Positions 17,250-22,812 of a DNA stretch of 22,812 bases are shown piece by piece. Position numbers and translations under genes: made by a program. The stretch comes from Candidatus Thorarchaeota archaeon. GTDB taxonomy: Archaea; Asgardarchaeota; Thorarchaeia; Thorarchaeales; Thorarchaeaceae. The stretch covers positions 1-22,812 of the forward strand of contig JAEORN010000040.1 in the NCBI GenBank assembly GCA_016840825.1, given 5' to 3'. How positions within the stretch are numbered: the first letter of the stretch is position 1; each line of letters starts with the position of its first letter. The notes below the pieces were generated by a model, which had not been told where the DNA came from, made no database searches, and saw only the letters and a program-made list of their open reading frames with translations.

Positions 17250-17717
17250 TTGACGGCATCTGGCCAACATTCATCGCATCCCTCCAAATCAAAGAAGAAG
17301 GCAATACACGAATTCGAACCGCGTATCGTTGCTTTCTGTTGCAATTGGTGCTCATACGCTGGTGCAGACCTAGCAGGCACTAGCCGCATGCAGATGCCAC
17401 CCAATGCGAGAATCATCAGGATAAACTGCACCGGTCGAATCGACATTTCGTTCATTCTTAGTGCCTTGAAACAGGGAGCAGACGGTGTGTTGATCTCAGG
17501 GTGTCACCCTGGTGATTGTCACTATACGAGTGGAAATCTGAAGATGCGAGGTCGATTCGCTCTACTGAAGCAGCTAGTGGAAGAAGCAGGCGTTCATCCT
17601 GATAGAATTCACTTACAATGGGCGAGTGCGGCAGAGGGTGATGTGTTTGCCAAAGGCATCACAAACATGGTGGAACGCGTGAAGAAGATAGGACCGAATC
17701 CAGTGAGGAAGGATTAG
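17250..17717 (+). CDS. vhuD: F420-non-reducing hydrogenase iron-sulfur subunit D (MvhD/VhuD)
   Basis: A 155-residue protein. The MvhD domain starts at about residue 24 (EPRIVAFCCNWC) and carries C30/C31/C34, C60 (INCTGR) and C85/C90 (SGCHPGDC), the ligand set for its [2Fe-2S] cluster. It links the hydrogenase to heterodisulfide reductase (HdrA), passing H2 electrons into flavin-based bifurcation. All positions are Cys, with no in-frame UGA, unlike the selenocysteine forms of VhuD known in some archaea. The start is uncertain: TTG 17250 is the only standard start in frame after the upstream stop at 17190, and an SD (aggagg, 17233-17238) lies 11 bases before it. It adds a Ser/Lys-rich 23-residue leader not usual in the family. 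The next gene starts three bases after its stop. Confidence 0.9.
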   Translation: MTASGQHSSHPSKSKKKAIHEFEPRIVAFCCNWCSYAGADLAGTSRMQMPPNARIIRINCTGRIDISFILSALKQGADGVLISGCHPGDCHYTSGNLKMRGRFALLKQLVEEAGVHPDRIHLQWASAAEGDVFAKGITNMVERVKKIGPNPVRKD

Positions 17718-17720
17718 ACT

Positions 17721-18632
17721 ATGGCCAAACGAATCGCTCTAGCACAGCTGAGCTCATGTTGGGGCTGTGATCAGTCACTTGTTGACCTTCATCTTGGGCT
17801 TTTGGATGTGTTGCCACAACTCGATATTGCGTTCTGGCCCGCAGTAGTAGATTACAAGCTGAAGGATCTAGAGGAACTACCAAAGAAGTCTGTTCATATA
17901 GGACTCGTAGAAGGCAGTTGCAGGACTAAAGAGGATGAGCATATTCTCCATGTGATGCGCGAGAAATGTAAGGTTCTGGTTGCATGGGGTTCCTGCTCTG
18001 TCTACGGAGGTGTGCAAGGACTAGGTAATCAATGGGAGCTGAAGGATCTACTCGAGCGCAAGTTCATCCGAGCAGATACAGTCACAGATCCGCGGATACC
18101 AGAGGAGAACTTACCAGGATTCACAGAGCACATTGTGCCTAATCCACTCATAGTCGAGTGTGATGTCTTGCTTCCGGGATGTCCTCCAACGAGTGCAAAT
18201 ACTCTTGATGCCCTCACAGCCTTATTGACAAACAAGCCCTTCGATCTACCAACTAAGACAGTTTGTGATCAATGCCCAATGGAACGGAAGGACAAGCACA
18301 TCAAGAAGTTCAAGCGGAACCATGAGGGCAAGATTGAACCAGGAAAATGCATCTTAGACCAAGGCTACCTTTGTCTTGGGTTTGCGACTATCGGCTTATG
18401 TGGAGCACAATGCCCAACTGTGAATACGCCGTGCAAAGGATGTTTTGGACCACCGCCAGCGGTCACGGACCATGGTGCAAAGATTATCTCAGCTCTTGGA
18501 GCTATCGCGGAGATGGAGCCTGAGGAATTGAAGGCTGCCTTCCCTGACCCCATCGGCTCATTCTATTTCACGGATTACGCATCATCCTACCTCTCAAAGA
18601 TGCGCGGAAAGGAACGGGAGAAGAAACAATGA
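17721..18632 (+). CDS. vhuG: F420-non-reducing [NiFe] hydrogenase small subunit (MvhG/VhuG)
   Basis: A 303-residue group 3 [NiFe] hydrogenase small subunit. Proximal [4Fe-4S] ligands are C13 and C16 (SSCWGCDQ), C92 (GSCSVYGG) and C154 (LPGCPPT). The C-terminal half carries C182/C185, C210, C218, C227, C231, C238 and C241 for two further clusters. VEGSCRTKEDE (63-73) is also characteristic. There is no Tat signal, so it is cytosolic. It moves electrons from the NiFe site in VhuA/VhuU to VhuD. The ATG at 17721 follows the vhuD stop by three bases, and its own stop overlaps the vhuA start (ATGA). The gene order D-G-A-U matches the vhu cluster of Methanococcus. Confidence 0.95.
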   Translation: MAKRIALAQLSSCWGCDQSLVDLHLGLLDVLPQLDIAFWPAVVDYKLKDLEELPKKSVHIGLVEGSCRTKEDEHILHVMREKCKVLVAWGSCSVYGGVQGLGNQWELKDLLERKFIRADTVTDPRIPEENLPGFTEHIVPNPLIVECDVLLPGCPPTSANTLDALTALLTNKPFDLPTKTVCDQCPMERKDKHIKKFKRNHEGKIEPGKCILDQGYLCLGFATIGLCGAQCPTVNTPCKGCFGPPPAVTDHGAKIISALGAIAEMEPEELKAAFPDPIGSFYFTDYASSYLSKMRGKEREKKQ

Positions 18633-19939
18633 CCGAAGAGAAGACAGTAAGAATCGCCCCAGTCACACGGCTTGAGGGGCATGGCGAACTCACGATGAAG
18701 CTCGGTAAGGATGGCAAGGTCAAGGATATCCAGTTCAATGTATCTTCCACCAGATTCTTTGAGAAGTTCCTCGAAGGAAGATTCGGTGAGGAGGCTGTAC
18801 GAATCGCACCACGTATATGTGGCATCTGCCCTGAACCTCATCATCTTGCTGCTACAAAAGCCGTGGAAGCAGCATGGGATATCACACCTCCACCTGCTGC
18901 TGTCAAGCTACGTAGATTGCTCATCAATGCCAAGCAGTTCAGCAGCCACGCGATACACTTCTTTGCACTCGCTGCGCCTGACTTTCTCGCAGGTCCTCTC
19001 GGAGACCCTGCTAAACGGAATGTCGTTGCAGTTATCAAAGCATTACCAGACGTTGGAAAGATGGCATTGCAGATGATGCAGTACGGGCAGGATCTCTGCG
19101 CTGCAGTTGGTGGCAAGGCAATCCATCCAGTCACTTCTATTCCAGGAGGAATCATGAATCCCTTCTCAGAAGAGAAACGTGATGAGTACCTGAAGCGTAG
19201 CGAGGAAGTCCTCGGATGGACCACTGCTACAGTAGACCTTGCCAAGAAGGTCGTACAGGATTACTGGGATCCCATCACCAAGCTAGCTGTTGTGCCAACC
19301 TACTACTTAGGTATGCACGATCAAGGAAAGCACGAGATCTACGATGGTAACTTACGTGTCATGAGTCCTGAGGGCAAGATCGTTGCAGACTTCAAGCCAA
19401 AGGACTATCGTAAGTACTATGGTGAGTATGTGGCAAACCATTCCTATGCCACTCATGTCTACTATAAGCCAGATGGATATCCGAAGGGAGTCTGGCGTGC
19501 AAATACCCTCGCACGATGCAATGTCGTTGAAGAGATGTCAACTCCTCTTGCTCAAGAAGCTTTGAAGGAGATGCGAGATGCGCTTGGGCGTCCAATTCAT
19601 GCGACCTTTGCTTACCACTGGGCACGCATCATCGAGCTTGTAGAAGCACTTGAAGAAATCATAGGCCTCTTGAAGGACCCACAGATTGTGAGCAAGGATG
19701 TCAAGCTTGCAGATGTGAAACCAAAGAAGGGTGAAGGAGTTGGGTGTGTAGAAGCACCACGTGGTACTCTGATTCACCATTATTGGACCGACGAGAGGGG
19801 AATCATCACTAAAGCTAACATGGTCGTCGCGACGAACAACAATATCGCAGGCCTTGAACAAAGCCTGTTGAAGACTGCCAAGCAGATCTTCGAGGACAAT
19901 GCACTTGACGACCTCAAACTACCTGAACCAATGATATAG
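18629..19939 (+). CDS. vhuA: [NiFe] hydrogenase large subunit lacking its C-terminal L2 motif (VhuA)
   Basis: A 436-residue MvhA-type large subunit. The N-terminal RLEGHGE (14-20) and the L1 motif RICGICPEPHH (62-72; C64 and C67) provide half of the NiFe ligands. The protein stops at LPEPMI, just where a normal large subunit would run on into the D-P-C-x-x-C-x-x-H motif. The missing L2 half is encoded separately ten bases downstream (vhuU), so this is a natural split and not a truncation by error. Together they form the H2-activating site. The start is ATG 18629, overlapping the vhuG stop by four bases. A large subunit without L2 cannot bind nickel alone, so activity depends on VhuU being made. 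Confidence 0.95.
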   Translation: MTEEKTVRIAPVTRLEGHGELTMKLGKDGKVKDIQFNVSSTRFFEKFLEGRFGEEAVRIAPRICGICPEPHHLAATKAVEAAWDITPPPAAVKLRRLLINAKQFSSHAIHFFALAAPDFLAGPLGDPAKRNVVAVIKALPDVGKMALQMMQYGQDLCAAVGGKAIHPVTSIPGGIMNPFSEEKRDEYLKRSEEVLGWTTATVDLAKKVVQDYWDPITKLAVVPTYYLGMHDQGKHEIYDGNLRVMSPEGKIVADFKPKDYRKYYGEYVANHSYATHVYYKPDGYPKGVWRANTLARCNVVEEMSTPLAQEALKEMRDALGRPIHATFAYHWARIIELVEALEEIIGLLKDPQIVSKDVKLADVKPKKGEGVGCVEAPRGTLIHHYWTDERGIITKANMVVATNNNIAGLEQSLLKTAKQIFEDNALDDLKLPEPMI

Positions 19940-19949
19940 GAGAATTAAC

Positions 19950-20102
19950 ATGACAGACGAGATACCTGAAGGCATCCTCAACCTCCTTGAGATGGTTGTG
20001 CGATGCTACGATTGCTGACTATCGTGCGCCGCTCATATGGTCATCGTTGATGAAGAGGGGCGCGAGATAGCACGAAAGGAACTAGTGCTGGGCGGTGGAT
20101 GA
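19950..20102 (+). CDS. vhuU: Selenocysteine-containing hydrogenase mini-subunit VhuU (UGA read as Sec at residue 23)
   Basis: A 50-residue gene with an in-frame TGA at 20016-20018, which hides it from ordinary ORF calling. Around the TGA the translation is R-C-Y-D-C-U-L-S-C-A-A-H (18-29), the L2 nickel-binding motif that VhuA lacks: U23 and C26 are the two chalcogen ligands and H29 the usual site before proteolytic trimming. Residues after H29 run to a normal TGA stop at 20100 and would form the tail removed by the maturation protease. An SD (aggag, 19938-19942) lies seven bases before ATG 19950. The organisation vhuD-G-A-U equals that of methanococcal selenium hydrogenase. The conserved LSCAAH after the TGA argues against it being a stop. 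The Pro of D-P-C/U is Cys here. A hairpin fitting a SECIS begins at the stop codon. Confidence 0.9.
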
Positions 20103-20132
20103 AGGTCTGACCGAAACTCGGGTTGGACTGGA
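20099..20132 (+). promoter_or_regulatory. Candidate SECIS element of vhuU
   Basis: GTCTGACC (20105-20112) pairs with GGTTGGAC (20121-20128), eight pairs including two G-U. The loop is GAAACTCG, with AAA at 20114-20116. Below the helix, ATGA (20099-20102) faces GGA (20130-20132), allowing tandem G.A and A.G contacts (G20101-A20132, A20102-G20131) as in the kink-turn core of eukaryotic SECIS. ATGA to the loop AAA is 11 bases, close to the eukaryotic spacing. The core overlaps the vhuU stop codon. Eukaryote-like SECIS elements are known from Lokiarchaeota. The fold was done by hand, and a competing hairpin exists at 20133-20149. Confidence 0.55.
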
Positions 20133-20156
20133 CGACCCTGCAAGGGTCGCCTGCAC
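20113..20156 (+). repeat. SECIS-associated repeat element, copy A
   Basis: This 44-base unit begins GAAACTC and ends near GCAC. It aligns without gaps to copy C and with one gap to copy B. It contains hairpin CGACCC/GGGTCG (20133-20138 with 20144-20149, loop TGCAA) and is followed by a T-rich run. Confidence 0.7.
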
Positions 20157-20178
20157 TTTTCCTTCATATTCTATTCTT
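20157..20178 (+). terminator. Pyrimidine-rich transcription terminator of the vhu operon
   Basis: A run of T/C-rich sequence starting ttttcc follows directly after the strong hairpin at 20133-20149, at the end of vhuU and before a gene on the opposite strand. Archaeal termination commonly occurs at such U-tracts. Confidence 0.4.
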
Positions 20179-20190
20179 GATTGATAGTGT

Positions 20191-20496
20191 TTATTCATCC
20201 CTATCAGGTGGTCGAAAGCCATAACCACCCCTGCCTGATGGACCTAAGCCGCTTATCGGAAAAGGTCCCTTGGACGTACATGTATCGTTTGGAAAATAGG
20301 ACATGGCTGCTCCTTGGGCTGCAGAAATTGGACCGGAGCCATCAGCGGGGCGGGGCTTGCTTTGAGCATACCCTCTTGTAGTTGGACGCACGGTACAAGC
20401 CTTGTAAATCACCAACAGCATAAAGACTAGGGGCACAACACCGGATAGAATTGCGAGAAACCATGTATCAGTGCTTTGCCAAGGTTCTAGTTGCAT
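20191..20496 (-). CDS. Small single-span membrane protein, function unknown
   Basis: A 101-residue protein with one strong hydrophobic segment at about 14-33 (FLAILSGVVPLVFMLLVIY). A hydrophilic tail follows that is rich in Gly, Pro and Ser (GLGPSGRGGYGFRPPDRDE at the end) and looks disordered. The basic residues after the segment suggest N-out/C-in, or a tail-anchored-like small protein. I recognise no family. An aaggtc lies about nine bases before the ATG at 20496, which supports translation. It lies 3' to the methyltransferase-family gene on the same strand, separated by about 200 bases that hold repeat copy B. It faces the end of the vhu operon. It could be a chance ORF, but its membrane segment and SD favour a real gene. 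Confidence 0.55.
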   Translation of the reverse strand: MQLEPWQSTDTWFLAILSGVVPLVFMLLVIYKACTVRPTTRGYAQSKPRPADGSGPISAAQGAAMSYFPNDTCTSKGPFPISGLGPSGRGGYGFRPPDRDE

Positions 20497-20586
20497 CTAC
20501 TTCGACCTTCATTTACACATTGGAATTAACAATTGTGAATATTAGTTATTTGATAGAGCATTAAACTACCTTGGTCCATGGAAACT

Positions 20587-20630
20587 GAAACTCAAATCGG
20601 GACAGATGATCTCACACGGTCGCCTACACT
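20587..20630 (+). repeat. SECIS-associated repeat element, copy B
   Basis: It begins GAAACTC and shares TCGGG, GGTCGCCTACACT and a following T-rich tract with copies A and C, with one base fewer. CTG (20585-20587) can pair with CAG (20603-20605) around the loop. No selenoprotein-like ORF lies upstream on the + strand. Confidence 0.6.
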
Positions 20631-20699
20631 TTCCATTCGTCTTTCTTTCTATCAATGTCGCTCATATTTGATTTAATTCAGTGAGTGCTGCGTTTTGAT

Positions 20700-21338
20700 C
20701 TATTCTCTGAGGCGTGGAAATAAGGCACCAGTCCTATTCGTGTATTCTATATATTCATCCCCAAATTTCCCTATAAGCATCTTCTCTTCTTGTGGGACCC
20801 GAAGAATGACATAGAAAATCCATAGCATCCAAGATACAACGAATAGGAGATTTGCTGAAACAAGAATCCAGGAGAGGAACCAGATGGTATGAATTGAATA
20901 TATAGGATGTCTGACTCTGCTGTAGGGTCCAGTGGTGATAAGCTTGTGTTCTTCCTGAATTGTAAGGGTCTTTGAGAACGACTCACCCAAGGCTCTATGG
21001 ATCCAAGCAATGAAAGGCAAGCAGCAAATTCCAATTATGACACCAATCCACCTGAGAGAGCTGAATAGCGGTAATAGCATCCAGATGTAGCTAGATGAAT
21101 AGAAGACATAGATTATGAATCCTGCAAGTAGAACAATTCCAAATAGAGATAGTAGCGTGATGCTCATTGGAGTTTCGTATTCTAAGACTTGCTTTTTCAA
21201 ATCAGTTATGGATTTCTTGAAATCTGGGGATTTCCGTTCATAGAATCCACGGATAGAGAATCCGACGATAAAAATAATCAAGAACAAGAATAGAAACAGA
21301 CTTTCTTCATCTAAAATTTGCATTCTCTCCTCAACCAT
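20700..21338 (-). CDS. Isoprenylcysteine carboxyl methyltransferase (ICMT/PEMT)-family membrane protein
   Basis: A 212-residue integral membrane protein with about five hydrophobic segments (near 12-30, 58-80, 84-115, 150-165 and 168-182). The C-terminal third holds the family's SAM-binding signature: the motif HKLITTGPYSRVRHPIYS (about 131-148), then EEKMLIGKFGDEYIEYTNRT near the end, with the paired glutamates and the terminal RT-x-x-x-FP. The family methylates isoprenylcysteines, phospholipid head groups or similar membrane substrates. In archaea the substrate is unknown. ATG 21338 is taken as the start. ATG 21323 with gaggag three bases upstream is an alternative. The gene has its own upstream region, which contains repeat copy C. 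Confidence 0.82.
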   Translation of the reverse strand: MVEERMQILDEESLFLFLFLIIFIVGFSIRGFYERKSPDFKKSITDLKKQVLEYETPMSITLLSLFGIVLLAGFIIYVFYSSSYIWMLLPLFSSLRWIGVIIGICCLPFIAWIHRALGESFSKTLTIQEEHKLITTGPYSRVRHPIYSIHTIWFLSWILVSANLLFVVSWMLWIFYVILRVPQEEKMLIGKFGDEYIEYTNRTGALFPRLRE

Positions 21339-21408
21339 GTACTTGTCGCATTCTTCCTCCTTTGAATATTTCCAAGCGAGTAATCATCGTTGATTGCAGC
21401 TATGAGCA

Positions 21409-21453
21409 GAAACTCAGTTCGGGCTGAACGACCCCGCAAGCGTCACCCACACT
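21409..21453 (+). repeat. SECIS-associated repeat element, copy C
   Basis: It begins GAAACTC and aligns over the full unit with copy A (same length), sharing ACGACCC, GCAAG, GTC and CACACT. It is preceded by ATGA (21402-21405) and followed by a T-rich stretch. CAG (21407-21409) can pair with CTG (21424-21426). No selenoprotein ORF is seen nearby on this strand. Confidence 0.65.
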
Positions 21454-21507
21454 ATCGTTTCTATATTTCTGATTCGTTTTGACCTGTGTAGCATGATAGC
21501 GCGCTTG

Positions 21508-21528
21508 AACCATTACTCTTATATGGTT
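21508..21528 (+). promoter_or_regulatory. Inverted repeat around a TATA-like box upstream of the DUF362 gene
   Basis: AACCAT (21508-21513) and ATGGTT (21523-21528) are perfect inverted copies with a nine-base spacer that contains cttat, merging into tatatgg. A second arm pair, acaaac/gtttgt (21535-21540 and 21561-21566), follows. The position, about 95-115 bases before the ATG at 21624, suits an operator over a promoter with a long leader. Confidence 0.3.
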
Positions 21529-21623
21529 GGCATAACAAACTATTTTATTCAATTCAATTGGTTTGTGAACCCAATAGTGGTTTCATGATATTAATGAGAG
21601 AACGGATACAGGGATGAATTAAG

Positions 21624-22812
21624 ATGACGCAGAAACCAAAGGTCTACTATGGCTCAATCTATGCAGGTAGAACTGCTCGATTCGCCAATCTGAGCGAGAA
21701 GCTCAATAAGATTCTAGAAAGCCTTGACTTGAGTACTATCGAGAAGAAGGACAAGGTCGCGATAAAGATGCACCTTGGCTTCAATGACGGATATCAGACA
21801 GTCCCAGTCTTCTTCGTACGGCGGATTGTAGAAGCTGTGAAGAAGGCAGGCGGATATCCCTTTGTCACAGACAATCCCTCAGCTGTGTATAATGCCGCAG
21901 AGCGCGGATATACGTCAGAAACCTGTGGGTGTCCTCTTGTGCCTATAGCAGGGATAAAGGATGGCTACAAGACTGACAAAGATGTAGATTTCAAGGGAAT
22001 TGACAAGCTTGCTGCGGCAGGAGCTATGTTAGATGCAGATGTCCTGATCAACTTGACCCATACAAAGGGCCATGGTGCGTGTGGATATGGTGGTGCCTTC
22101 AAGAATATTGCACTTGGAGGATATCATGGTCCAAGTAGGTGGTACAAGATACACGGCGTCGTTCAGTATGACAAGTACTTCGAAAAGGACAAGATGACCA
22201 AGGACCATATGATGAAAATCATGGAGGCTTGCCCAAGAAAAGCACCGACATGGAATGATGAGAAGAATGAAGGCGGCCTTATGTTCTACGAACGTGACCA
22301 GTGCCATGGTGTAGAAAACAAGCCATGTGTTGAAGCTGATAGCGGCCTCACTGGATGGAGCATCAATCAGGAGAACTTCAGCGCGTTCCAAGAACTAATG
22401 GCTAGAGCAGCCAAGATTCTGCTTGATACCTTTAACAAGGAAAAGCTATTCCACATCAATGTCATGATGGATATCACTCCATTCTGCGATTGCATGGGAA
22501 TGGGAATGCCTCCAGTAATTGACGATATCGGTATTCTTGGAAGTAGGGATATTGTAGCCGCTGATACGGCATCACTGGATCTCATAGCTGAAACTGGCTT
22601 GAATGAGAGGTTGGTTCGAAATATACCAGAAGTGTATCTCAGGGCTAACCTTTCTGGTGGAAATGATCTTCATCCTTGGCAGAAGATACACGGTCCAATG
22701 AAGAACCCCTATCTTGTTACAAAATACGGTGAAGATCTAGGTCTTGGTTCAAGTAAGTACGAGCTCATTGAGGTTCTAGCTGCTGAAGAAACATCAAAGA
22801 ATGAACCACCGA
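21624..22812 (+). CDS. DUF362-domain iron-sulfur-type protein (3' end outside window)
   Basis: The frame is open from ATG 21624 to the window edge, 396 residues without a stop. It shows DUF362 features in order: KVAIKMHLGF near 46-55, FVRRIVEAVKKAGGYPFVTD near 68-87, C101/C103, the THTKGHGACGYGGAFKNIALG region near 149-169, and CDCMGMGMPP (C288, C290), followed by DDIGILGSRDIVAADTASLD. The domain is found in proteins annotated as putative Fe-S centre proteins whose reactions are largely unknown, and the conserved cysteines suggest metal or cluster binding. An aggga lies seven or so bases before the start. It follows repeat copy C on the same strand and may belong with the redox genes around it. 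No UGA is present in the visible part. Confidence 0.88.
   Translation, partial: MTQKPKVYYGSIYAGRTARFANLSEKLNKILESLDLSTIEKKDKVAIKMHLGFNDGYQTVPVFFVRRIVEAVKKAGGYPFVTDNPSAVYNAAERGYTSETCGCPLVPIAGIKDGYKTDKDVDFKGIDKLAAAGAMLDADVLINLTHTKGHGACGYGGAFKNIALGGYHGPSRWYKIHGVVQYDKYFEKDKMTKDHMMKIMEACPRKAPTWNDEKNEGGLMFYERDQCHGVENKPCVEADSGLTGWSINQENFSAFQELMARAAKILLDTFNKEKLFHINVMMDITPFCDCMGMGMPPVIDDIGILGSRDIVAADTASLDLIAETGLNERLVRNIPEVYLRANLSGGNDLHPWQKIHGPMKNPYLVTKYGEDLGLGSSKYELIEVLAAEETSKNEPP

Noticed and set aside
17171..17383. A 70-codon + strand frame overlapping the vhuD start
   Set aside because: It resembles no family I know, has no SD, and overlaps the well-supported vhuD. Kept only as a question in the findings.
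17250..17717. VhuD as a second selenoprotein
   Set aside because: All ligand positions in the visible frame are Cys codons and there is no in-frame UGA. The UGA at 17190 lies just after a TAA in the same frame and upstream of the domain.
18841..19245. Long antisense frames over vhuA, the AOR genes and others
   Set aside because: They are antisense to genes with clear catalytic motifs and show no family features of their own.
20113..20156. The repeat elements as CRISPR repeats or an insertion-sequence end
   Set aside because: Spacings are hundreds of bases with genes between, no regular spacers, and no transposase or flanking duplication.
20181..20381. A 66-codon + strand frame opposite the small membrane protein
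   Set aside because: No SD or motif. It is the shadow of the minus-strand gene, which has a membrane segment and an SD.
20113..21453. The repeats as minus-strand mini-proteins
   Set aside because: Reverse-strand translations share a short run (G-D-x-C-x-V-V-Q-like) between A and C, but copy B is frameshifted and starts and SDs are missing, so RNA structure is the simpler reading.
1..22812. tRNA, rRNA, CRISPR arrays or prophage genes
   Set aside because: None was recognised by eye on either strand. A covariance search for tRNA was not possible here.

Overview
The window reads as a gene-dense archaeal chromosome segment. Shine-Dalgarno motifs precede many starts, TTG and GTG starts are common, and the promoter-like boxes are TATA-type. 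Gene content fits an anaerobic, H2-metabolising, tungsten-using archaeon: two aldehyde:ferredoxin oxidoreductase (AOR) genes, each with a dedicated four-cluster ferredoxin; a MoaD-like pterin protein; an Mvh/Vhu-type [NiFe] hydrogenase; and a DUF362 protein. The strongest clue is a split hydrogenase large subunit whose last piece (VhuU) needs an in-frame UGA read as selenocysteine, followed by a hairpin resembling a eukaryote-like SECIS. Among archaea this points to the Asgard group (Lokiarchaeota-like; moderate G+C by eye would also suit Thorarchaeota). The lineage is an inference.

Layout. 1-3354 (+): the end of purB, an unrecognised 262-aa protein and a two-gene ABC exporter. 3366-6618 (-): an MTA/SAH-deaminase-like amidohydrolase preceded by a three-PAS histidine kinase. 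6790-10352 (+): ferredoxin, AOR 1, then a dihydroorotate-dehydrogenase-like flavoprotein with a ferredoxin tail. 10349-12487 (-): an M24 peptidase-like protein and a PfkB sugar kinase. 12579-16606 (+): a tight operon of moaD-like, dihydroorotase/hydantoinase-like, ferredoxin and AOR 2. 16756-16995 (-): a lone Lrp/AsnC effector domain. 17250-20102 (+): vhuD-vhuG-vhuA-vhuU. 20191-21338 (-): a small membrane protein and an isoprenylcysteine-methyltransferase-family protein. 21624-end (+): a DUF362 protein cut off by the window.

How it fits together. The ferredoxin-AOR pairs would pass electrons from aldehyde oxidation to ferredoxin. VhuDGAU would exchange H2 electrons with a heterodisulfide-reductase-type partner that is not in this window. 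Two amidohydrolases and a PreA-like flavoprotein flank the AOR genes and hint at nucleobase or cyclic-amide metabolism, though no pathway can be assigned from sequence alone.

Most notable: (i) vhuU, a 50-residue gene hidden by its UGA codon, with an L2 motif changed from D-P-C/U to D-C-U; (ii) three copies of a roughly 45-nt element on the + strand, one in SECIS position and two with no selenoprotein gene beside them; (iii) paired iron-sulfur ligand substitutions in the second ferredoxin (Cys to His) and second AOR (Cys to Asp).
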